Below, piece by piece: positions 1-5,371 of a stretch of 6,116 nucleotides of DNA. Every line of letters starts with the position of its first letter. The first letter of the stretch is position 1. The notes below the pieces were generated by a model that was not told the origin of the DNA, did no database searches, and worked only from the letters and a program-made list of their open reading frames with translations. Both the position numbers and the translations under genes were made by a program. The DNA comes from Acetoanaerobium sp041831635 (GTDB lineage Bacteria; Bacillota; Clostridia; Peptostreptococcales; Filifactoraceae): positions 1 to 6,116 of the forward strand of contig JBHASY010000102.1 of NCBI GenBank assembly GCA_041831635.1, read 5' to 3'.

Positions 1-67
1 GAACAAGTTTAGTACATAAATAACACAGTTGAATTTTAAATGACATATCCAAAGATTTTAATTTTTA

Positions 68-76
68 TGGTATACT
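68..76 (+). promoter_or_regulatory. Extended -10 promoter for the mtnN operon
   Basis: TGG followed directly by TATACT (71-76) fits the extended -10 pattern TGnTATAAT with five of six matches in the hexamer. No good -35 lies 16-18 bases upstream, which is tolerated by extended -10 promoters. Transcription would start near 83 and leave an untranslated leader of about 115 bases before mtnN. I found no strong hairpin, T-box or other recognisable element in that leader (77-186). This is the only clear promoter upstream of the four-gene cluster. Confidence 0.5.
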
Positions 77-198
77 TTGAGAGACAAAAAATTGAGTTAA
101 AGCCTTTATTATAGTATTCTAACTAAACTACATAAGAAAAGTAACAACAGCTGCAAAAATAACCAAAATCAGGAAATATAGATTTTAGGAGGAGTGTT

Positions 199-891
199 AT
201 GGATAAGACAGGTATAATAGGAGCAATGGAAGAAGAGATAACTCTTGTAAAAGAACTTATGAACGATATAAAAGTTGCAGATATAGCTGGGCTTACATTT
301 TACGAGGGGAAAATCAACGATATAGAGTTAGTGGTGGTTCGTTCAGGAATAGGAAAGGTAAATGCTGCTATGTGCACTCAGATACTCATAGATAAATTTG
401 AGGTTAAATCCGTCATAAACATAGGAGTAGCAGGGGCTGTAGCTGATGATTTAGGGATAGGCGATATAGTATTATCTACGAATCTTATAGAGCACGATTT
501 TGATGTTACAGCTTTCGGACATAAAAAAGGAGTTATTCCAAGAATGGAGTCCAGTGTATTTGTGGCTGATGATAAGCTGATAAATATAGCATTTGAAGCA
601 GCGAAAGACTTGAAAGATTTATATGTGAAAAAAGGTATAGTTGTCTCCGGAGATATATTTGTATCTTCGACTGAACTTAAAGATTATCTTCAGACGGAAT
701 TTAATGCAGATTGTGCAGAGATGGAGGGTGCTGCGATAGCTCACGTGTGTATGCTAAACAAGATGCCGTTTTTAGTAATTAGAGCGATGAGCGATAAGGC
801 AAACGGAGAAGCACCCGGTAATTTTGATGAATTTGTGCTTGAGGCGGCAAAGAATTCAAAGAAACTTATACTCAATATGCTAACTAAATAA
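199..891 (+). CDS. mtnN: 5'-methylthioadenosine/S-adenosylhomocysteine nucleosidase
   Basis: This cytoplasmic enzyme hydrolyses the N-glycosidic bond of methylthioadenosine, S-adenosylhomocysteine and 5'-deoxyadenosine, releasing adenine. It recycles by-products of SAM metabolism and, where luxS is present, feeds autoinducer-2 synthesis. The 230-residue product has the usual family length. The N-terminal GIIGAMEEE carries the catalytic Glu at position 13 (Glu12 in E. coli). AEMEGAAIAHVC around 173-184 holds the substrate-binding Met-Glu pair (175-176), and RAMSDKA (195-201) holds the general-acid Asp199. The central INIGVAGA and SGDIFVSS stretches are also typical of this nucleosidase. The ATG follows a strong AGGAGGAG (187-194). 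It is the first gene of a probable operon, with trpS 15 bases downstream. The family assignment is secure; the relative activity on each substrate cannot be read from sequence. Confidence 0.96.
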   Translation: MDKTGIIGAMEEEITLVKELMNDIKVADIAGLTFYEGKINDIELVVVRSGIGKVNAAMCTQILIDKFEVKSVINIGVAGAVADDLGIGDIVLSTNLIEHDFDVTAFGHKKGVIPRMESSVFVADDKLINIAFEAAKDLKDLYVKKGIVVSGDIFVSSTELKDYLQTEFNADCAEMEGAAIAHVCMLNKMPFLVIRAMSDKANGEAPGNFDEFVLEAAKNSKKLILNMLTK

Positions 892-894
892 AAT

Positions 895-909
895 GGGGGG
901 ATAAAATTG
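895..909 (+). promoter_or_regulatory. G-run ribosome binding site with TTG start for trpS
   Basis: A run of six G (895-900) sits six bases upstream of a TTG codon (907-909). This is an unusual Shine-Dalgarno in an AT-rich genome and would pair with the anti-SD partly through G-U wobble. The TTG is preferred because it yields the canonical N-terminus MDKKTIFSGMQPSG. The first in-frame ATG (934) would remove part of the ATP-binding region, and the ATG at 893 is out of frame. Confidence 0.75.
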
Positions 910-1908
910 GACAAAAAAACTATATTTAGCGGTATGCAACCATCCGGGAAATTGACACTGGGAAACTATCTCGGAGCAATGAAAAATTGGGTAGCCTTAC
1001 AGGATGAATATAATTGCTATTACTGTGTAGTGGATCTTCACGCTATAACAGTTCCTCAAGTTCCGAAAGATTTGAGAAAAACGACTTTAGATGTGCTTGC
1101 TCAGTATATTGCAGGGGGAATAGACCCTGAAAAAAACACTGTGTTTATTCAATCCCATGTACCTGAGCACGCTGAACTTTCTTGGATTTTAAATACCATA
1201 ACCTATATAGGGGAACTAAACAGAATGACTCAGTTTAAAGAAAAGGCTCAGAAAAAAGCCGAGAATTTGAATGCAGGATTATTTACCTATCCCGTGCTTA
1301 TGGCTGCCGATATTCTGCTTTATTCTACAGACCTTGTTCCTGTGGGGGAAGATCAAAAACAACATCTTGAACTTGCCAGAGATTTGGCACAGAGATTTAA
1401 TTCCAGATATAGTGATACCTTTGTAGTTCCACAAGGATTTATACCCAAAGAGGGTGCGAGGATAATGAGCCTTCAGGAACCGAGTCAAAAAATGTCAAAA
1501 TCAGACGAGAATCCAAATGCTACCATATATATCTTGGATTCGGCTGATGAAATAAGAAATAAAGTCAAAAGAGCAGTAACAGATTCTGTAGGAACTGTAT
1601 CTTATAACGATGAGCAAAAAGGTATTAAAAATCTCATTAACATATATTCGACTTTTACCGGAGATTCTGCTCAAGACATAGTTAGTAAGTATGATGGTAA
1701 AGGCTATGGAGACTTTAAAAAAGAAACTGCTGAGGTAATAGTTGAAGGACTAAGACCTGTAAGAGAAAAATACGAGTATCTGATGCAGAACAAAGACTAT
1801 TTGGAAGATATTTATGCCAAAAGTGCAGCAAAAGCAAGGAACAAGGCAGGGAAGACCTTAGACAAAGTTTATAGAAAAGTAGGATTTGTTCAGGTCAAGA
1901 GATTATAG
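907..1908 (+). CDS. trpS: Tryptophanyl-tRNA synthetase
   Basis: This class I aminoacyl-tRNA synthetase activates tryptophan with ATP and charges tRNA-Trp in the cytoplasm. The 333 residues match the usual bacterial length. The HIGH-equivalent signature is PSGKLTLGN (12-20), with TLGN replacing the more common HLGN. The KMSKS loop is present intact at 195-199. MAADILLY (132-139) includes Asp135, the residue that in homologues contacts the indole nitrogen of tryptophan. VGEDQKQHLELARDLA (146-161) is the conserved helix lining the active site. The start is TTG after a G6 ribosome site. The gene lies 15 bases after mtnN and 20 bases before lspA, and no T-box leader is visible, so tryptophan control by a T-box is not supported here. 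Nothing suggests truncation. Confidence 0.97.
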   Translation: MDKKTIFSGMQPSGKLTLGNYLGAMKNWVALQDEYNCYYCVVDLHAITVPQVPKDLRKTTLDVLAQYIAGGIDPEKNTVFIQSHVPEHAELSWILNTITYIGELNRMTQFKEKAQKKAENLNAGLFTYPVLMAADILLYSTDLVPVGEDQKQHLELARDLAQRFNSRYSDTFVVPQGFIPKEGARIMSLQEPSQKMSKSDENPNATIYILDSADEIRNKVKRAVTDSVGTVSYNDEQKGIKNLINIYSTFTGDSAQDIVSKYDGKGYGDFKKETAEVIVEGLRPVREKYEYLMQNKDYLEDIYAKSAAKARNKAGKTLDKVYRKVGFVQVKRL

Positions 1909-1928
1909 TAAGCGAAAGGAAAAAACAG

Positions 1929-2381
1929 ATGTACTTTACACTTATATTTATACTGATAGCAATAGATCAAGTTATAAAATGGGTTTGTAGAACAAATCTT
2001 GCAAAATTTGACTCATATCCTGTTATTGAAGGATTTTTCCATTTTACCTATGTAGAAAACAGAGGTGCGGCATTTGGAATGCTCCAAAACAAAATATGGT
2101 TTTTTGTTTTAATAACGATAGTAGTCATAGGCTATATGGTTTATTTTACCAAGAAAAACAAGAATGTAGATAAAAGGCTTAGTTTTGTTTTGAGCATCAT
2201 AACAGCAGGGGCTATAGGAAATTTAATAGACAGAATATGGCTCGGATTTGTTGTGGATATGTTTGATTTTAGAGGAATTTGGAAATTTGTATTTAATTTT
2301 GCGGATATTTGTGTTGTAGTAGGCGGGATACTTCTTATCGCTTTGATTATAAAGGACAAAGAAATTCTGGAGAAATTATGA
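1929..2381 (+). CDS. lspA: Lipoprotein signal peptidase (signal peptidase II)
   Basis: This integral membrane aspartyl protease removes signal peptides from diacylglyceryl-modified prolipoproteins. The 150 residues are at the short end of the normal range. About four hydrophobic segments are visible (near 2-20, 56-73, 87-104 and 127-142). Family motifs appear in order: an N-terminal Asp13 in AIDQVIKW, ENRGAAFGML (43-52), GNLIDR (97-102), VVDMFDF (108-114) and FNFADI (122-127). Asp110 and Asp126 align with the catalytic dyad of the Pseudomonas enzyme. The ribosome site is modest (AAAGGA, 1915-1920). The stop overlaps the next gene's start as ATGA, so the two are likely translationally coupled. 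The lspA-rluD order is common in Firmicutes. Confidence 0.96.
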   Translation: MYFTLIFILIAIDQVIKWVCRTNLAKFDSYPVIEGFFHFTYVENRGAAFGMLQNKIWFFVLITIVVIGYMVYFTKKNKNVDKRLSFVLSIITAGAIGNLIDRIWLGFVVDMFDFRGIWKFVFNFADICVVVGGILLIALIIKDKEILEKL

Positions 2382-3298
2382 TGGAGGGAAAAAGATATTT
2401 TATAGTTGACGAGGAAGAAGAGGATTTGAGACTTGACGTGTTTATATCATCACAACTTAGAGACCTGTCCAGAACTTATATACAGTCGCTTATAAAAGAT
2501 AAAAAAGTAACTGTAAACGACAAGGTGGAAAAAGCCAGTTACAAGGTAGTGCAAATGGATAACATATGTATTTTAATTCCTCCAGCAAAGGAACTTGTGA
2601 TAGAGGCTGAAGATATTCCGATAGAAATTTTGTATGAAGATGAAGATTTGGCTGTCGTGTATAAAGAAAGAGGAATGGTAGTGCATCCGGGAGCAGGAAA
2701 TTTGAATCATACGCTTGTAAATGCACTTATGTATCATTTCAAAGGACAGTTATCATCTATAAATGGAATAATTCGCCCGGGAATAGTACATAGAATAGAC
2801 AAAGATACTTCAGGACTGCTTATGATTGCCAAAAGCGACGTGGCTCACAGAGGACTTAGCGAGCAACTTAAGGCACATTCGGTTCAAAGAACATATACTT
2901 TTATATGTCACGGAAACATAAAGGAAGATGGATTTAAGATAGATGCCCCTATAGGAAGAAATCCGAAAGACAGACTTAAAATGGCTGTTGTAAGCACAGG
3001 AAAACACGCAGTAACCAATATAACCAAAATAAAATCAAACGAAAACTACTCCTATGCTATGGCAAATCTGGAAACAGGACGTACTCATCAAATCAGGGTT
3101 CATATGGCAAGTAAAGGATTTCCGCTTGTAGGAGATGCTTTATATGGACCGCATAATTCAAAGTTCAAATCTCAGGGGCAAATTCTTCACGCTAAAACTT
3201 TGGGATTTGTCCACCCTGTGAAAGATGAATTTATGCTATTTGAAAAAGAAGAACCGGAAGTCTTCAGGTCGTTTTTACAAAGGTTTTCCCTTGATTAA
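2378..3298 (+). CDS. RluD-family 23S rRNA pseudouridine synthase
   Basis: This enzyme converts specific uridines of structured RNA, most likely 23S rRNA, to pseudouridine. From the ATG at 2378 it has 306 residues, typical of the RluA/RluD family. An S4-like RNA-binding region occupies roughly 16-75 (RLDVFISSQL, then SRTYIQSLIKDKKVTVN). The catalytic domain follows, with VVHPGAGN (101-108), the signature HRIDKDTSG (138-146) with catalytic Asp141, a conserved RTY (171-173), and LETGRTHQIRVH (231-242). The open frame extends upstream to 2309, but ATG 2378 or the adjacent ATG 2381 is preferred because CTGGAGA lies just before them, the upstream extension lies wholly inside lspA, and the resulting N-terminus fits the family. 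Sequence alone cannot distinguish RluD from RluC or YlyB-type specificity. Its last codons overlap the pyrR promoter -35. Confidence 0.93.
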   Translation: MMEGKRYFIVDEEEEDLRLDVFISSQLRDLSRTYIQSLIKDKKVTVNDKVEKASYKVVQMDNICILIPPAKELVIEAEDIPIEILYEDEDLAVVYKERGMVVHPGAGNLNHTLVNALMYHFKGQLSSINGIIRPGIVHRIDKDTSGLLMIAKSDVAHRGLSEQLKAHSVQRTYTFICHGNIKEDGFKIDAPIGRNPKDRLKMAVVSTGKHAVTNITKIKSNENYSYAMANLETGRTHQIRVHMASKGFPLVGDALYGPHNSKFKSQGQILHAKTLGFVHPVKDEFMLFEKEEPEVFRSFLQRFSLD

Positions 3299-3320
3299 AT
3301 TTTACTTAAAATGTTATAAT
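3291..3320 (+). promoter_or_regulatory. Promoter of pyrR (-35 overlapping the preceding stop codon)
   Basis: TTGATT (3291-3296) is 18 bases from a perfect TATAAT (3315-3320), which is preceded by TGT to make an extended -10. The -35 overlaps the end of the upstream gene, whose TAA is at 3296-3298. Transcription would start near 3327, giving an untranslated leader of only about 20 bases. This uncouples pyrR and the permease at least partly from the upstream housekeeping transcript. Confidence 0.72.
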
Positions 3321-3327
3321 TTTTAAG
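3305..3327 (+). repeat. Perfect inverted repeat flanking the pyrR -10
   Basis: CTTAAAA (3305-3311) and TTTTAAG (3321-3327) are perfect 7-base inverted arms separated by exactly the nine bases of the extended -10 TGTTATAAT. This symmetry could be an operator for a dimeric repressor, or could be chance in AT-rich DNA. It lacks the GC content and U-tract expected of an intrinsic terminator. Confidence 0.4.
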
Positions 3328-3346
3328 GGATTGAAGGAGGTGCAAA

Positions 3347-3880
3347 ATGCAGGAAAAGGCTCTTATTATGGATGATAAGGCTATGGATAGAGCAATAACC
3401 AGGATAGGACATGAGATCATAGAAAAGAACAAAGGCGTAGAAGATGTTGCTCTGGTAGGGATTAAAACTAGAGGAGTACCTATAGCAAAGAGAATTGCAG
3501 AAAAAATTGAGAAAATCGAGAAAAAAAAAGTCACTGTAGGAGAACTTGATATCTCACTTTACAGAGATGATTTATCAGAGAAATCCGATAAGGCTGTCGT
3601 AAAAGAAACCAGTCTGGGTTTTGATGTGACAAAAAAAGTCATAGTGCTCGTAGATGATGTGCTATACACAGGAAGAACTGTAAGAGCGGCGCTGGATGCT
3701 ATTATGGACGTAGGCAGACCTCTTACTATCCAACTTGCAGTTTTGATAGATAGAGGGCATAGAGAACTTCCGATAAGAGCGGATTATGTAGGGAAAAATG
3801 TTCCTACATCAAAGTCTGAAGTCATAAAGGTAAGCATAGAAGATATCGATGGTAAAAACTATGTTTCTATAGATGCGTGA
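3347..3880 (+). CDS. pyrR: PyrR bifunctional pyr RNA-binding regulator / uracil phosphoribosyltransferase
   Basis: In Firmicutes PyrR senses UMP/UTP against PRPP and binds a conserved stem-loop in pyr mRNAs to lower expression; it often also has uracil phosphoribosyltransferase activity. The 177 residues align without gaps with B. subtilis PyrR for the first 70 or so positions. ALITRIGH-type residues Thr18, Arg19 and His22, plus Lys40, occupy positions that belong to the basic RNA-binding face in that protein. DISLYRDDL (68-76) and the PRPP loop VLVDDVLYTGRT (100-111) are intact. DRGHRELPIRADYVGKN (135-151) completes the family signature. Its ribosome site AAGGAGGTG (3334-3342) is nearly perfect, so strong translation is expected. 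No PyrR stem-loop fits in its short leader, but one begins immediately after its stop codon, upstream of the permease. This context identifies the target it most likely regulates. Confidence 0.97.
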   Translation: MQEKALIMDDKAMDRAITRIGHEIIEKNKGVEDVALVGIKTRGVPIAKRIAEKIEKIEKKKVTVGELDISLYRDDLSEKSDKAVVKETSLGFDVTKKVIVLVDDVLYTGRTVRAALDAIMDVGRPLTIQLAVLIDRGHRELPIRADYVGKNVPTSKSEVIKVSIEDIDGKNYVSIDA

Positions 3881-3911
3881 TCTTTTAAATCAGTTCCGGT
3901 AGGCTGAAAGG
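3881..3911 (+). promoter_or_regulatory. PyrR-binding RNA stem-loop
   Basis: The core reads CAGUUCCGGUAGGCUG (3891-3906), followed by AAAGG (3907-3911). It resembles the B. subtilis PyrR-binding loop, which I recall as CAGUCCAGAGAGGCUG followed by an AAGG arm. CAG (3891-3893) pairs with CUG (3904-3906), CC (3896-3897) pairs with GG (3902-3903), and two U form a bulge. UCUUU (3881-3885) pairs with AAAGG (3907-3911) as the lower stem across an A-rich internal loop. Compared with the usual CCnGnGAGG, one G appears missing from the loop and one U is added to the bulge. Position between pyrR and a uracil permease matches the second PyrR site of the Bacillus pyr operon. Confidence 0.8.
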
Positions 3912-3957
3912 AGGAGAAAACAATACGTTTCTCCTCTAAAAAAACCACAAGGAGGGA
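3910..3957 (+). promoter_or_regulatory. Two mutually exclusive hairpins controlling the permease ribosome site
   Basis: GAGGAGAAA (3911-3919) pairs perfectly with TTTCTCCTC (3928-3936) around an 8-base loop, and G3910-U3937 can add a wobble pair. It is followed by UAAAAAAACC, so it has no U-tract and is not a typical intrinsic terminator. The same 3' arm (3928-3935) can instead pair over eight positions, two of them G-U, with the permease Shine-Dalgarno region AGGAGGGA (3950-3957). The upstream hairpin would leave the ribosome site free and the alternative would hide it. The 5' arm begins at the last bases of the PyrR stem-loop, so bound PyrR could shift the balance. The pairings are seen in the sequence; the regulatory outcome is inferred. 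Confidence 0.55.
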
Positions 3958-3962
3958 AAATA

Positions 3963-5195
3963 ATGTCAGAAAAAGCTGTTAAAACATCAGAAGGGACAAC
4001 AGTGAATCAATTTAAAAGAATGATACTTGCAACTCAACATCTCGTAGCTATGTTCGGAGCGACCGTTTTAGTTCCTATACTTACGGGAATGAACAGTTCT
4101 GTTGCACTTATATGTGCCGGTATCGGAACCCTTATTTTTCATTTATGTACTAAGGGGAAGGTGCCGGTATTTTTAGGGTCAAGTTTTGCCTTTATACCTG
4201 TTATCATATCTGTAGGGGAAATATACGGAGACTTGAGCTACGCACAGGGTGGAATTGTGGTAGCAGGTATACTTTATGTGCTTATGTCGTTTATAGTAGC
4301 GGCAGTGGGAGTATCAGCAGTAAAAAGCTTTTTCCCATCTCAAGTCATAGGTCCTATGATAATAGTTATCGGTTTAAACTTAGTGCCTGTAGCATTTAAT
4401 ATGGCAGCGAATAATTTTGTTTTGGCAGGAATTACTCTTGTTACAGCTTTGCTGATAACGTTTTTTGGAAAAGGATTCTTTAGGCAATTGTCAATAATAA
4501 CGGCTGTAATAGTAGGGTATCTAATATCACTGCAAATGGGGGTGGTAGATATAACACCGATTACCGAAGTGGGATGGTTTCAAGTTCCGCCGTTTACAAT
4601 GCCCAAATTTGACATAGGAGCGATTTCGATAATTGCACCTGTAGTATTAGCCGTATTTATGGAGCACATAGGAGATATAACAACAAATGGAGCTGTCGTA
4701 GGACAAAATTTTCTGGAAGATCCGGGACTTAACAAAACATTGATAGGAGACGGTATTGCTACAATGGTCGCAGGATTTTTAGGTGGACCGGCAAATACTA
4801 CATACGGAGAGAACACAGGAGTACTTGCCATTACAAAAAACTACGATCCGTCAATAATCAGAATAACTGCTGTGATTGCTATACTTCTTGGAACTATAGG
4901 AAAAGTAGGAGGATTTTTGCAAAGTATACCTCAAGCAGTAATGGGTGGGATATCAATTATGTTATTTAGTATGATTTCATTTATTGGGGTAAGAACTATC
5001 ATAGACAGTAAAGTTAAAATGGACATAAAAAACGTAATAATTATGGTGACTATTCTGATAATAGGATTAGGTGGAAATTTTGGAATACATATTGCAATTC
5101 CCATAACAGAGCAGGTTAGTATTACGGGTCTCAGCTTGGCGGCTTTAGTAGGTGTAATTATAAATAAGGTAATTTATGCTATAGCTGAAAAGTAA
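3963..5195 (+). CDS. pyrP: Uracil permease, NCS2 (UraA/PyrP) family
   Basis: This polytopic membrane transporter most likely imports uracil by proton symport. The 410 residues are highly hydrophobic, with about a dozen or more membrane segments starting near residue 20. LGSSFAFIP (71-79), the helix-8 stretch MEHIGDITTNG (233-243), DPGLNKTLIGDG (253-264) and GGPANTTYGENTGVLAITK (274-292) are diagnostic of the NCS2 uracil branch. Glu234 and Glu283 align with the substrate-binding Glu241 and Glu290 of E. coli UraA. Asp238 replaces the UraA residue His245, a substitution I believe is frequent in Gram-positive members. The ribosome site AAGGAGGG (3949-3956) is strong but can be sequestered. Uracil specificity is supported more by the adjacent pyrR and PyrR-binding RNA than by sequence, since xanthine or other base transporters share the fold. 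No clear terminator follows. Confidence 0.93.
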   Translation: MSEKAVKTSEGTTVNQFKRMILATQHLVAMFGATVLVPILTGMNSSVALICAGIGTLIFHLCTKGKVPVFLGSSFAFIPVIISVGEIYGDLSYAQGGIVVAGILYVLMSFIVAAVGVSAVKSFFPSQVIGPMIIVIGLNLVPVAFNMAANNFVLAGITLVTALLITFFGKGFFRQLSIITAVIVGYLISLQMGVVDITPITEVGWFQVPPFTMPKFDIGAISIIAPVVLAVFMEHIGDITTNGAVVGQNFLEDPGLNKTLIGDGIATMVAGFLGGPANTTYGENTGVLAITKNYDPSIIRITAVIAILLGTIGKVGGFLQSIPQAVMGGISIMLFSMISFIGVRTIIDSKVKMDIKNVIIMVTILIIGLGGNFGIHIAIPITEQVSITGLSLAALVGVIINKVIYAIAEK

Positions 5196-5203
5196 ATAAA
5201 GTG

Positions 5204-5236
5204 AAAATAGTTGCGAGTTTAATAGTAAAATAGTTG
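5204..5236 (+). repeat. Ten-base direct repeat upstream of the surface-protein gene
   Basis: AAAATAGTTG occurs at 5204-5213 and again at 5227-5236, 23 bases apart, or roughly two helical turns. The second copy abuts the extended -10 at 5237. It could be a transcription-factor site near the -35 region of that promoter, but a ten-base repeat in AT-rich DNA is weak evidence. Confidence 0.3.
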
Positions 5237-5245
5237 TGTTATACT
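5237..5245 (+). promoter_or_regulatory. Possible upstream promoter (extended -10) for the surface-protein gene
   Basis: TGT followed by TATACT (5240-5245) forms an extended -10 with five of six hexamer matches. No convincing -35 is placed at the right distance. If used, transcription would begin near 5252, upstream of the second promoter. Confidence 0.35.
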
Positions 5246-5254
5246 TATTATAAA

Positions 5255-5284
5255 GAGACAAAAGTGATTTTATTATGGTATAAT
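5255..5284 (+). promoter_or_regulatory. Main promoter for the surface-protein gene
   Basis: A perfect TATAAT (5279-5284) preceded by TGG gives a consensus extended -10. GAGACA (5255-5260) lies 18 bases upstream and matches four of six -35 positions. The predicted start, near 5291, leaves a leader of about 80 bases that opens with the hairpin at 5293-5330. It closely resembles the mtnN promoter (both read TTATGGTATA). Confidence 0.68.
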
Positions 5285-5292
5285 TTAACAAA

Positions 5293-5330
5293 GCTATTTA
5301 TAACAAACCTGTATGTTTATTATAAATGGC
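5293..5330 (+). promoter_or_regulatory. Hairpin at the predicted 5' end of the surface-protein mRNA
   Basis: GCTATTTATAA (5293-5303) pairs with TTATAAATGGC (5320-5330) over 11 positions with one G-U wobble. After one mismatch, AAAC (5305-5308) pairs with GTTT (5315-5318) around a six-base loop. The predicted transcript starts only a base or two earlier, so this resembles a 5'-terminal stabilising stem. It lacks an immediate U-tract and is therefore a poor terminator for the permease gene. Its 3' arm can alternatively join a weaker stem, TAAATG (5323-5328) with CATTTA (5339-5344). Confidence 0.5.
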
Positions 5331-5371
5331 AATTGTGGCATTTAAAATATTTTTTGAAAGGAGACTTTATT

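Noticed and set aside
92..120. Second promoter upstream of mtnN (TTGAGT, 17 bases, TATTCT)
   Set aside because: Only four of six matches in each box and no TGn element; the extended -10 at 68-76 is better, though this one cannot be excluded.
77..198. T-box or SAM-type riboswitch in the leader of the mtnN-trpS cluster
   Set aside because: No T-box antiterminator motif, no conserved riboswitch core and no strong hairpin is visible.
1279..1488. Minus-strand open frame inside trpS
   Set aside because: A shadow of a well-supported gene with no recognisable protein features or ribosome site. The other antisense frames in lspA, the RluD-like gene, pyrR and pyrP were dismissed for the same reason.
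2309..2377. Longer N-terminus for the RluD-like gene starting inside lspA
   Set aside because: The extra residues lie in the lspA coding region in another frame, lack family resemblance, and a ribosome site plus ATG at 2378 gives the normal family length.
3288..3329. CCCTT...AAGGG long-range pairing as a terminator of the upstream operon
   Set aside because: Only five paired bases across a long loop, no following U-tract, and the sequence is better explained as the pyrR promoter.
3911..3945. The strong hairpin before the permease as an intrinsic terminator
   Set aside because: It is followed by A-rich sequence (UAAAAAAACC), not by a U-tract. On the other strand no gene leads into it.
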